From VXYK01 sp965214565 (GTDB lineage Bacteria > Actinomycetota > Acidimicrobiia > Acidimicrobiales > Aldehydirespiratoraceae): DNA of 64,000 nucleotides. Position 1 is the first letter of the stretch; the number at the start of each line of letters is the position of its first letter. Under the pieces are notes generated by a model. That model was not told where the DNA came from and did not search any database. It saw only the letters and a list, made by a program, of their open reading frames with translations. Positions 1 to 8,694 of this stretch are shown here, piece by piece. Position numbers and translations under genes: made by a program. The stretch spans positions 868,001-932,000 of the forward strand of contig OZ243951.1 of NCBI GenBank assembly GCA_965214565.1, in the 5' to 3' direction.

Positions 1-2292
1 TTCTGTCAGTGTGAAGTCGAACATTGCGCGGCGCAGATCTCCCATCCGCGACTGGAGGATCGGCTCGAGCTCACCGATGGAGTCCGTAAAAACACCGATC
101 CGCTCATGCACTCGTTCGATGATGTCGGACTCGATGGTTCCAGGCGTGTGGAAGTTGAGAACGAGGATCTTCTCCTCGGTCTGACCAAACCGGTCGACCC
201 GACCGATCCGTTGCTCAACCTCCATTGGATTCCAGGGGAGGTCGTAGTTGACGACGGCCGAGCAGAACTCGAAATCGAGACCTTCGCTGGCGACTCGGCT
301 CGCAAGGAGAACGTCGAAGTCGTGATCGCGGAATCTTCGCATGATCTCATGTCGGGCCTCGCGGCCGACCCCGCCGTGCATGACTGCAATGCGGAAGTCT
401 GCACTCAGACGTTCACTGAGGTACGCAAGCGCGCGCCGTGAGAATGTGAACACAAGCACTCGTCGGCCACCTTCGACGATCGGTCGAAGATTCTCGAGGA
501 AGGCATCGAATTTGGTGTCGACATCGCCGAGGTTGTGCGCGAGCTCAAGGACCTTGGCAGGTGGATTCGTGATGTCCCAGGAAACGTCGTCGCCTGTTCC
601 ATCGAGGTCTTCGTCGCCGAGTCCATCTCGCCAGTTCAAGACCCAGTCCCGGGCTGCTGGAAGGCAGGTGCTCGCGAGGCGAAGAGGCATCTGGGTCACG
701 AAACCGACCGGCAGATCCAATGCTCGGGCCCGATCGGTCTGCCACCGCTCGAACTCGGCGTAGAACTCGGCCTCCGGTTCGGTCCACTCGACGGGGATCG
801 AAATTGCTTCTCTCACCGCTTTTCGCTCTTCCACCTCGACTTTGCGCGTGCGCGTGACGACAGCGGAGAGCGCGTGGAGCTGACCGATAAGCCGCTTGGC
901 TTGCGCGATCTGCGGTGCCGGCAACGTTTCGCTCTGAAGAAGTGTCACCAGTTCGCGGTATTCCGGTCGGGCAGAAACGGCGGAGCCGAAGTCCAGTGAC
1001 TCGATGGTCTTCAAACGCCGGAGGCGTTCGGGGTTGGTCACGTCAACGTCGAAGAAGCTGGCGCTGAGAGCGTGGAGGGCAGCGTTCGGCTTCAGCCGCT
1101 TTTCTAGGACGAACCGGTCGTCGAACTCGCCGGGAGCTAGGAGTTGGAGCAGGCTGAAGAGGTCTTCATTCCCCAGGTTCAGCGGAGTTGCCGACAGGAA
1201 GATCAGCGCGTCAGCCCAGTCGGACAGCAGCGATCCGAGCGCATGGCTCCTGGTTTCTGAGTTGCGGAACGCATGCGCCTCGTCGACGATGACCAGATCG
1301 AATCGCGGAGCGAGCTTAGCGAGATCCTCGAGGCCGGACCACACTCGCAGCCGCTCAAGGCTGCAGACGCCGGCAAACCGAGACGGCATACGGTCCTCGT
1401 CGATTCGTTCCAGCATCTCATCGAGTCGAGGCCGGTCGAGATCCTCAAGCTCATAGTCGAAGCGCTCACGCATCTCCGCGCGCCACTTTGGAACGAGCAT
1501 CGAAGGACAGACGACGAGGACGCGATCGGCCTGTCGCCGGGCATCGAACTCTGTCCAGACGAGTCCGGCTTCGATGGTCTTCCCGAGCCCGACCTCGTCA
1601 GCAATCAGGAGGCGGAGCTGGCCTGTCTCGAGAAGCCTGATGACAGGGCGGAACTGGTACGCGCGGAAGATCGTCTTGGTGGCGCGAAAGGAGTAGACGG
1701 TGTCCGTGAGTTGCTCTCGGAGTTTCGCACGAGTGAGCGAGGCCGCAAAGCGGTCGGCATGGGCCGGTGGGCGAGCAATCCACTCGTAGGGATCGTCGTC
1801 GAGTTCTGGTGGCTGAAGATTGCGTTCAGGGACGTTGACGGTGCGTCCGTCCACGCGGATGCGGTACCACCACTGGCCACGTTCGTAGACGCGGCTGCGC
1901 ACGAACGCCTCTTGTCCGGATCCCCGCGTGAAGGCGGGTGCGTTGACCTCAAAGCGCGGCACGGCGATGTCGTCTGCGTCGTCCCACCACGCGCCCATCC
2001 AGTCGTAGGCGGAGAGGAGCGGGTGAGACTCCACCGTCCAATCGATCCGGGCGGGCGTGGCCGGGGTACCGCCTTCGATTACGAACAACACTTCGACCTG
2101 TGCTCCGTCGTCGAACACGTAGATGCCCATCGGTAGCAGGACCCCATCGGCGTCACGCCTACGCGCCGAGGTGGCGATGGAAACCGAGTCCGGGACGCGC
2201 TCACCAACTACCAGCATCCGATGAGGCCGCACGGAGCTGACCTCGTGATCCACGTCCCTCACGACCGGGTGGTATCGCAAGTAACCCGTCAC
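1..2292 (-). CDS. SNF2/RapA-type DEAH helicase, C-terminus cut by window edge
   Basis: This is an ATP-dependent DNA translocase of the SNF2 superfamily, expected to act in phage defence from its place behind a type I restriction system. I read it by hand on the minus strand. The frame is open from an in-frame stop at 2329-2331 to base 1, giving at least 764 residues. Visible motifs are the motif I segment DEVGLGKTIEAG near residue 230, motif II DEAHAFRN near residue 336, and in the second RecA lobe HGGVGREARHE near residue 640, followed by a TP-rich RIGRVDRFGQ block typical of the RapA/HepA branch. About 200 N-terminal residues precede the helicase core. The GTG at 2292 is the best start I can find, with a weak ribosome site; ATG at 2217 is an alternative. 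It begins 43 bases after the AbiTii-like gene, so it probably belongs to the same transcript. DrmD of DISARM is also SNF2-type, but no drmA or drmB is visible here. Confidence 0.85.
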   Translation of the reverse strand, partial: MTGYLRYHPVVRDVDHEVSSVRPHRMLVVGERVPDSVSIATSARRRDADGVLLPMGIYVFDDGAQVEVLFVIEGGTPATPARIDWTVESHPLLSAYDWMGAWWDDADDIAVPRFEVNAPAFTRGSGQEAFVRSRVYERGQWWYRIRVDGRTVNVPERNLQPPELDDDPYEWIARPPAHADRFAASLTRAKLREQLTDTVYSFRATKTIFRAYQFRPVIRLLETGQLRLLIADEVGLGKTIEAGLVWTEFDARRQADRVLVVCPSMLVPKWRAEMRERFDYELEDLDRPRLDEMLERIDEDRMPSRFAGVCSLERLRVWSGLEDLAKLAPRFDLVIVDEAHAFRNSETRSHALGSLLSDWADALIFLSATPLNLGNEDLFSLLQLLAPGEFDDRFVLEKRLKPNAALHALSASFFDVDVTNPERLRRLKTIESLDFGSAVSARPEYRELVTLLQSETLPAPQIAQAKRLIGQLHALSAVVTRTRKVEVEERKAVREAISIPVEWTEPEAEFYAEFERWQTDRARALDLPVGFVTQMPLRLASTCLPAARDWVLNWRDGLGDEDLDGTGDDVSWDITNPPAKVLELAHNLGDVDTKFDAFLENLRPIVEGGRRVLVFTFSRRALAYLSERLSADFRIAVMHGGVGREARHEIMRRFRDHDFDVLLASRVASEGLDFEFCSAVVNYDLPWNPMEVEQRIGRVDRFGQTEEKILVLNFHTPGTIESDIIERVHERIGVFTDSIGELEPILQSRMGDLRRAMFDFTLTE

Positions 2293-2335
2293 TGATTCAC
2301 AACGTCTTCGCTCGATCGAGCTGTCGGGTCACTGA

Positions 2336-3127
2336 TCAGATCCAGCCGAGTACCTGCACGACCACGAAACCGATGGTCACCAAGCCTGCGACGAACGCCA
2401 CTGTTTGCCGACTCTTTGTCCAGAAAGGCGAGTCGTCACGGTCATCATCAACCCGAAGGTTGGCCGAGGACCCTTCGGACGCATGAACTGACTGAACGGC
2501 AACCCGGGCACCCTCCCCGTGGACTGCAACGTTGACGGCCTGATCCACCGCACCAGCCGTCGGCATAGCCGACGATGAAGGTGTGTCCGCTCGCATCTCG
2601 GCCACTAGTTCCGCGAGGGTTGTGCGTACCTGGTCGAGGACTCCATGGATGGCCACGCCGCTGATCGACCAGTAGAGCGCTGTGGTCTGCTGAAACGGAT
2701 TGCCACTGTTCTTGTCCATTAGCGAGCCGATTTCGCTGGCAACCGGAAGCCACAAGCTGAGGGTGCCGTCCTCCGAGCTATCTGCAGACGCGGCCATAGC
2801 CTCAAGTTGTCCGATTCCCTGCAACAGAGTGAACCGGTTAGAGATCTTCTCCCGAGCAAAATCTGGTAGGGAGGACACGCCAACCCGTTGACCTTTCACG
2901 AACATGTTCCCGGTAAAGGCATCGGCAAGGATCGGGGCGCCGACAGTGCGATAGTCGGGGGCATCGTCCTTCGAGTCATAGCCACGAAGCTCTCGCGTGG
3001 CCCAGTCGCTCAACTCGATCGAACCAGCTTTTCCGCCTAGCATGACACACCTCCGCAGGGTGTCTGCGAGTGGCTGTGATGTCAGCACGTCGCGCTCGAT
3101 CTGGTCGAGAAGGGTCAATTTGGCCAT
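2336..3127 (-). CDS. AbiTii-like protein with C-terminal membrane anchor
   Basis: A 263-residue protein. The first 70 residues resemble the AbiTii domain: a leucine-rich helix, then LRRCVMLGGK, ELSDWATREL and RGYD, the usual LR-x-A/C-x-x-L and W-x-x-x-E-L-x-G-Y pattern. AbiTii was named from lactococcal abortive infection; its biochemistry is poorly known. The middle is unrecognised. Residues 195-225 contain Val/His/Ser-rich strands that resemble a short beta-repeat linker. The last 22 residues (VAFVAGLVTIGFVVVQVLGW) form one transmembrane helix at the extreme C-terminus, so the bulk is probably cytoplasmic. Its ATG shares one base with the hsdR stop codon, indicating translational coupling. 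It lies between hsdR and the SNF2 helicase gene. The AbiTii assignment rests on pattern memory and is moderate; gene reality is secure. Confidence 0.7.
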   Translation of the reverse strand: MAKLTLLDQIERDVLTSQPLADTLRRCVMLGGKAGSIELSDWATRELRGYDSKDDAPDYRTVGAPILADAFTGNMFVKGQRVGVSSLPDFAREKISNRFTLLQGIGQLEAMAASADSSEDGTLSLWLPVASEIGSLMDKNSGNPFQQTTALYWSISGVAIHGVLDQVRTTLAELVAEMRADTPSSSAMPTAGAVDQAVNVAVHGEGARVAVQSVHASEGSSANLRVDDDRDDSPFWTKSRQTVAFVAGLVTIGFVVVQVLGWI

Positions 3128-6039
3128 CAGTAGTACTTCCCGATGTAGGCGTAGGCCCGGTCGAAGAGGTCTTGATCGGTGTGGAGCTTGTACTTGAGCA
3201 GGCTTCTTCGGAGCGCTTTCTTCACCTCACGCTCGCCGGCTTCGGTCCGCTGCCATCCTGGGAATCGAACCTGACGCACGATGTTGTCGATGTCGGCGAC
3301 AACCCGGTCGACGATCAGCGGGGTGTCGGAGTTCTTCACTTCTTCGAACAGCTCCGTGAGAGCGGCCCTCCCCTGGTCCTCCTGGAGTTCTTCTGGTTCT
3401 TCGCGCTCCGCCTGGACCACGTCCTTGGCGAGGTCGATCAACTGCTTCAAGAACTCGACGGAGGCGAGCAGTCCTTGCTCGTGCTTCAACCGGAGGCCCT
3501 CGAGCCGCTCCGACAGCGCCACGAACTTGGGATTGTCACTATGACGTCGAAGGCGGGTGGCGATCTTGATCTCCACTTCGACGGTGTTCCGCTCTGGGTC
3601 GTCGAGGAGCTGTTCGAGAACCTCAGCGTCCATTACCAGTGTGTCGAGGTCGTCCCGGACGGTCTGCACCGAGACGTTCCTGTGGATCAGCTCGATTGTC
3701 TTCGCTCCGAGTGAGTGCCAGAGCAGTCTGCCGTTGCCCGACGGGGGCCTGAGGGAGTCGTAGACCTGGGCCAACCAGCGGTAGTCGTTCTCAATCGGAA
3801 CCAGTATCGGATCCGGCGACAGCGCTTCCCAGAGTTGGGACAACGCGCTGAAGTCCTCGGCGAACTGGTCCCGTCGATTCGTGTCAGGCAAGCACTCTTG
3901 GGCAGCCAGCAAGCCTTCCCAGCTGAAGTCATTGCGGTCGACGCCTTCGAACCACCGCAAGCACCTCGCCATCGCTGGATCGAGCTCGTCCTTGAGCTCA
4001 TCGATGTTCGAGATGACCTTGTCGATCGATGCCTCGTCGAAGTCGAGCGCCTGCGCAACGTCGTCGAACAGTCCGAGGTAGTCGACGATCAGCCCATGGG
4101 ACTTTCCTGGAGCCACCCGATTTGTTCGGCAGATCGCTTGCAGAAGGTTGTGATCCCGTAGCGAGCGGTCGAGGTAGATGCACTGCAAGTTCGGGGCGTC
4201 GAAACCGGTCAGGAGTTTGGCGGTGACGATCAGGATCTTCAGGGGATCGGCCGGATCGCGGAAACGGTCCAGCAGCGCGGCTTCCTCCTCCTTTGACCGC
4301 CCGAAGCGGCCTCGCCAAGCCTGCGGCGCCCCTTGGCTCATGTTCATGACCACATCGCTGGCCCCAGCAGGCAACTCGCCGTCGGCAAGCGCATCTAGCG
4401 CATCTTTGTAGAGGACGCATGCCTCCTGATCGACCGTGACGATCATCGCCCCAAAGCCTTCCGGAGCGATCCGCTCAAGGAAGTGCGCACGAATGTCGGC
4501 AACCACTGCCTCGACCCGAGCCGGCGCCTTGACCAGCAAGGCGAATCGGCCCGCTCGTTTGGATACCTCGGCCCGATCCTCGTCGCTCAGGTCGCGAGTC
4601 AGATCATCGAACTCCTGATCGAGCGTGGCACGATCGATCCTGAGATCGACTGAGCGCGTTTGGAAGCGAAGCGGCAAGGTGGCGTCGTCACGAACCGACT
4701 CCTCGAAGCTGTAGCGATCGAGATACCCACCCGGGTCCTTGACCGCCCCGAATGCGACGAATGTGTTTCGGTCTCGCGTGTTGATCGGCGTGCCGGTCAG
4801 GCCGAAGAGGAACGCGTTCGGCAAGGCGCTTCTCATCCGCAGGCCAAGGTCACCTTCCTGTGTTCGATGCGCCTCATCGACGAGAACTATGATGTTGTCT
4901 CGCTCGTTCAGCACGCCGTCGGCCTCGGCGAACTTGTGGATGGTGGTGATAATGACCTTGCGGGCGTCGCGCGCGAGCAGGCTATGCAGCTGCTGCCTGC
5001 TACCGGCCGTGATCATGTTGGCGACATCAGCAGCATTGAACGTCGCGGTGATTTGCGTGTTGAGGTCGATCCTATCGACGACTATCACCACCGCCGGGTT
5101 GCCGAGTTGTTCATGTTGCCGGAGCTTGTTGGCGGTGAAGATCATCAGGAGGCTCTTGCCCGAGCCCTGGAAGTGCCAGATCAGTCCCTTGCGGATCTTG
5201 CCCTCGACGACGCGCCGCACAATCTTGTTCGCCGCTTCGTATTGCTGGAAGCGGCAGATGATCTTGATCTTGCGATGGTTGCGATCGGTTGCGAACACCG
5301 AGAAGTTCTGGGCAATGTCGAGCACCACTTCGGGTCGCAACATCGACGAAACGGCACGATCTACTTCCTGAAGGCCCTGCCCGGCTTCCTCTTCGAGCCT
5401 CCATGGTGCCCACTCGTGAACGGGGAGTCGGGTGGAGCCGAACCGAAACTCCTTGCCCTCAGTCGCGAACGAGAACACGTTTGGGACAAAGAAGGCGGGG
5501 GCGTGAATTTCGTAGTCGTCGTGGACTTGAGCAGCCCCGTCAACCCATGTCACCGCTCTGCGTACCGGTGACTTCGCCTCCCCTAGTACGAGTGGAAGTC
5601 CGTTGACGAAACCGACGACATCGAACCGCTTCTCGGACCTGGCCGCGAATGTGACCTGGTTGGACACGATGAAGGTGTTCGTCTCAAGCTCGGTTGGGTC
5701 GAAGTCAATCAACTTGATCGTCACGTGTTCGTTGTTCGGACCGAACGGCATGGTGTGCTCTCCCCGAACCCAGGATATGAACTCCTCGTTTGCTCCAACG
5801 AGCCCTCCACCGAGGACACCGCTAATGACGGCCCGAAGCTTGTCGATCACCTCGTCGGCGCGTTCGGGTTTGATAGCGATGTCGGGATTCAACCGGACGA
5901 GTGCACTGGCAAGTACGGGCTCAAGCAAGACATCCGACGCAGTTCGTTCAAGCGAAGGACCATGGACGTGCACCCAGCCGAGCTTGGACATGCGATCGAG
6001 GACCAGAGCCTCAACGGTGTTCGCTTCATCAAAGGCCAC
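3127..6039 (-). CDS. hsdR: Type I restriction enzyme R subunit (HsdR)
   Basis: The motor and nuclease subunit of a type I restriction-modification complex: it translocates DNA with ATP and cuts at a distance when the target is unmethylated. It has 970 residues, close to the family norm. The N-terminal nuclease core shows FD at 139-140 followed by GEAKS at 153-157 (the D...E-x-K catalytic pattern). The helicase has Walker A GSGKS at 292-296, motif II VDEAHRT near 388, motif III GLTGTP, motif V TGFDAPN and motif VI CRTNRV. A helical C-terminal region follows and would dock onto HsdM/HsdS. The start is GTG at 6039, overlapping the end of hsdS by 11 bases; its stop overlaps the ATG of the AbiTii-like gene. 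All catalytic motifs look intact, so restriction activity is expected. Confidence 0.96.
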   Translation of the reverse strand: MAFDEANTVEALVLDRMSKLGWVHVHGPSLERTASDVLLEPVLASALVRLNPDIAIKPERADEVIDKLRAVISGVLGGGLVGANEEFISWVRGEHTMPFGPNNEHVTIKLIDFDPTELETNTFIVSNQVTFAARSEKRFDVVGFVNGLPLVLGEAKSPVRRAVTWVDGAAQVHDDYEIHAPAFFVPNVFSFATEGKEFRFGSTRLPVHEWAPWRLEEEAGQGLQEVDRAVSSMLRPEVVLDIAQNFSVFATDRNHRKIKIICRFQQYEAANKIVRRVVEGKIRKGLIWHFQGSGKSLLMIFTANKLRQHEQLGNPAVVIVVDRIDLNTQITATFNAADVANMITAGSRQQLHSLLARDARKVIITTIHKFAEADGVLNERDNIIVLVDEAHRTQEGDLGLRMRSALPNAFLFGLTGTPINTRDRNTFVAFGAVKDPGGYLDRYSFEESVRDDATLPLRFQTRSVDLRIDRATLDQEFDDLTRDLSDEDRAEVSKRAGRFALLVKAPARVEAVVADIRAHFLERIAPEGFGAMIVTVDQEACVLYKDALDALADGELPAGASDVVMNMSQGAPQAWRGRFGRSKEEEAALLDRFRDPADPLKILIVTAKLLTGFDAPNLQCIYLDRSLRDHNLLQAICRTNRVAPGKSHGLIVDYLGLFDDVAQALDFDEASIDKVISNIDELKDELDPAMARCLRWFEGVDRNDFSWEGLLAAQECLPDTNRRDQFAEDFSALSQLWEALSPDPILVPIENDYRWLAQVYDSLRPPSGNGRLLWHSLGAKTIELIHRNVSVQTVRDDLDTLVMDAEVLEQLLDDPERNTVEVEIKIATRLRRHSDNPKFVALSERLEGLRLKHEQGLLASVEFLKQLIDLAKDVVQAEREEPEELQEDQGRAALTELFEEVKNSDTPLIVDRVVADIDNIVRQVRFPGWQRTEAGEREVKKALRRSLLKYKLHTDQDLFDRAYAYIGKYY

Positions 6040-7216
6040 TTGGGGTCTCCAGTAATTCGTTCAGAGTGGTCATGCGTGCACGGCGTGCAGACCTGAGCGC
6101 AGCGTCAAGTGCTGCGCTCAACGCAGAAGCAGAACCAAATAAGCCTGCGTACGCAGGACGCTTGTCCGCCTCAGGCATCGTTACGGGGATTCGCGAGACG
6201 ATGTCTGCATTCAAGTTGGGCATGGTCGTCCCAACTGCGTTCATCTCAAGCCACCGCACAACGCTGGTGCTACGCAGGAGGCAAGCGACGAGTGGCGCAT
6301 CGCTAGGATCATCAAGGCGAACACGGACGGAACCCGTCCCACACAGCCACCCTGATTCATGTTCGTTGATGAGAGCTCGCTTGTTCAGATCACCGCGGCG
6401 GGGAAGCAGGATGTCTCCTGTGCAGACTCGGTGTTTAGAGAGTCGCTCGGCCGTCTCTTCAGTGATTCTTCGCAGACGGTCGTACTGCAGCCCGTCCGCT
6501 GTGAGGTCAGCGGGCATTACTACTGGAACACCTTCATCTACGTACTCGTGCGCATGCAGTTGGCTGCCGAACGGCCCAATCTGAATTCCACCATTCGAGG
6601 CCAACTCGCTGAGCGTGGATGGAGACCCGTCACGGTTCACTTCGTTCGCAATCGCTCCCTCAAGCGTCCGAACCGATTCGATGGCGTGGGCAAGCGCGTT
6701 GATGTAGTTCTCGAACCCATCCAACACTGTTGAGACCTCCTGCTGCACATCCAATGGCGGGAGCCCGAACTCGTACCTGGCAAGCTCTTGCCACTTCGTC
6801 CGCGGCGAGAGCGACCCCGCCGAAGTGCCGAGCGCATGATCGAAAAAACCGTCGGATTGAACGATGTACGGCATGAACTCCGACAACAACTCGTCGGTCA
6901 TCGGTTCGAACACGAGGATGTCGCCAGAGCACACGCCATCGAAGGCAGGCACCGCTACTTTCCGCTGATAAGCGCGCCTCTTGCCAAAAAGCACCTGGCC
7001 AGCCTGAAAGGTCCTAGTAAAGCTCGTTCCGTCGGGGAGATCGTCGAGTTCGTGCCAGCGTCGGAGCGGCAGCGACTCTGAGTCGAGGTGCTCGAGACCC
7101 ACGACACGCGACAAACCGTCAACCTCGGGATCCTTCGTCGTCTCTTTGACTTGACGGACGACATCACCGAACCGGATCCACCTCCAGCCGTCTGGAAGCA
7201 CTCCATTCTCCGTCAT
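6029..7216 (-). CDS. hsdS: Type I restriction-modification specificity subunit (HsdS)
   Basis: The DNA-recognition subunit, 395 residues, shared by methylation and restriction complexes. It has two target-recognition halves. The first starts at LPDGWRW and ends at LPPLDVQQE, followed by a conserved coiled helix (about residues 165-200). The second starts near IGPFGSQLHAHEY and ends at IPVTMP, followed by a C-terminal helix. I chose ATG 7216 because it gives a four-base ATGA overlap with the hsdM stop and places the usual LPDGW segment near the N-terminus. The longer frame to 7291 would run well into hsdM. Only one hsdS is present for two hsdM genes. The recognised sequence cannot be read from the protein. 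Confidence 0.93.
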   Translation of the reverse strand: MTENGVLPDGWRWIRFGDVVRQVKETTKDPEVDGLSRVVGLEHLDSESLPLRRWHELDDLPDGTSFTRTFQAGQVLFGKRRAYQRKVAVPAFDGVCSGDILVFEPMTDELLSEFMPYIVQSDGFFDHALGTSAGSLSPRTKWQELARYEFGLPPLDVQQEVSTVLDGFENYINALAHAIESVRTLEGAIANEVNRDGSPSTLSELASNGGIQIGPFGSQLHAHEYVDEGVPVVMPADLTADGLQYDRLRRITEETAERLSKHRVCTGDILLPRRGDLNKRALINEHESGWLCGTGSVRVRLDDPSDAPLVACLLRSTSVVRWLEMNAVGTTMPNLNADIVSRIPVTMPEADKRPAYAGLFGSASALSAALDAALRSARRARMTTLNELLETPSGL

Positions 7217-8694
7217 GACGAAGCTCCGACATCGAGACATTCGAACAGATCCACTGCGGCAGACCGTATTTCGACCGCCGACTGCCGCCAATCAGTGATC
7301 GAGCGCTCAAGATCGCGGTCGGTTCGATCGTTTTCGCGCGTGACGTACAGCGGGATCGAGAGGTTGCTGTTCTGCTCAAAGATGGCATCCAGGGTCTCGA
7401 CCGCAGCGAAGCCCTCCTCCGATTCGAGCGCTCGGAACGTCCGCACGATCCGGTTTATGTGGTCGTCGGTCAGGAAACTCTGGGCCCGCTGACGGGTGAC
7501 TTCATTGACTGCATCGACGAACAGCACTCTGCCGACCCGTTCCGCTGCCTTACTTGCGCGGCAGATCACAATGCACGATTCCATCGGCGAGTTGTAGAAG
7601 AGATTCGGTCCGAGGCCGATCACGGCCTCGACGAGATCGTCGGCCACGATGCGACGGCGCATGTCGAGTTCTTCGTCTCGAAAGAGGACGCCGTGAGGAA
7701 AGAGGATGGCGCATCGGCCAGTCTTCGAGTTCATTGAGGCAAGGATGTGCTGCCAGAAGGCGAAGTCGGCCCTTCCTTGCGGCGGTGTGCCGTACTGGTT
7801 TCGGCCCCAGGGATCGGACGACCACGCGTCTCGGTCCCAGGCTTTGATCGAGTAGGGAGGGTTGGCGAGTACGACATCGAAGCGTCTAAGTTGGTCGCCG
7901 TCAGTGAACGCTGGATTGGCGAGCGTGTCTCCACGAACGACATCGAAGTCTTCGATGCCATGGAGAAACAGGTTCATGCGGGCGATCGCAGATGTCGTGA
8001 GGTTCCGTTCCTGGCCGAACAATCGAAGTGTCCGGTGCTCCGTGCCTTGGCGTCGGAGCTCCTCTGCTGCCGAGAGCAGCATGCCGCCCGAGCCGCACGT
8101 CGGGTCGTAGACGCTGTCGCCCGGCTCAATCTCGAGGAGCTGTGTCATGAGGTGGACCAGCGTGCGGTTCGTGTAGAACTCCGCGGCGGTGTGGCCAGAG
8201 TCATCGGCGAACTTCTTGATCAGGAATTCATAGGCGACGCCGAGCTCATCCTCTGGGACGTTGATCAAGCTCAGCGTCACCTGTGAGTAGTGCTCGATCA
8301 ACTCCTTGAGCGTTGCGTCGGGAAGCCGTTCCTTGTTTGTCCAAGAGGCATCGCCGAAGACGCCTTCTAGTCGAGGGTTCGCCCGCTCGATCTCGCGCAT
8401 CGCCTTGGAGATCGTGCGGCCGACATCATTGGCCGATTGTCGGAGGTCAGACCAGTGTGCTCCAGGCGGGATCTGGAAGCGATGCTGTTCGGGGAGAGAG
8501 GCGTAACCCTCATCACCGTCTGACTCCTGGAGCGCAGCCTGATACTCCTCATCAAATACGTCACTGAGGCGCTTCAGAAACAGCAGAGGGAAGATGAACG
8601 ACTTGTATTCGCCAGCGTCAATGGTCCCCCGGAGGAGCGTTGCCGCGCCCCAGAGGTAGGACTCGAGCTGCGACTGGCTGATGCGGGCACTCAC
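7213..8694 (-). CDS. hsdM: Type I DNA methyltransferase subunit, second of two HsdM paralogues
   Basis: An N6-adenine methyltransferase subunit of 493 residues. An N-terminal helical HsdM domain (about 1-150) is followed by the class gamma methylase core. The SAM-binding motif I is DPTCGSGG at 197-204 and the catalytic motif IV is NPPY at 278-281, both intact. The segment normally read FYTPR is FYTNR here (173-177); this proline is well kept in the family, so the change may matter. It is clearly homologous to the upstream hsdM along its whole length but strongly diverged. Its ATG overlaps the stop of the upstream hsdM by four bases, and its stop overlaps the hsdS ATG by four bases. Both copies look functional, which suggests a mixed M-M'-S complex rather than a decayed duplicate. 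Confidence 0.93.
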   Translation of the reverse strand: MSARISQSQLESYLWGAATLLRGTIDAGEYKSFIFPLLFLKRLSDVFDEEYQAALQESDGDEGYASLPEQHRFQIPPGAHWSDLRQSANDVGRTISKAMREIERANPRLEGVFGDASWTNKERLPDATLKELIEHYSQVTLSLINVPEDELGVAYEFLIKKFADDSGHTAAEFYTNRTLVHLMTQLLEIEPGDSVYDPTCGSGGMLLSAAEELRRQGTEHRTLRLFGQERNLTTSAIARMNLFLHGIEDFDVVRGDTLANPAFTDGDQLRRFDVVLANPPYSIKAWDRDAWSSDPWGRNQYGTPPQGRADFAFWQHILASMNSKTGRCAILFPHGVLFRDEELDMRRRIVADDLVEAVIGLGPNLFYNSPMESCIVICRASKAAERVGRVLFVDAVNEVTRQRAQSFLTDDHINRIVRTFRALESEEGFAAVETLDAIFEQNSNLSIPLYVTRENDRTDRDLERSITDWRQSAVEIRSAAVDLFECLDVGASS

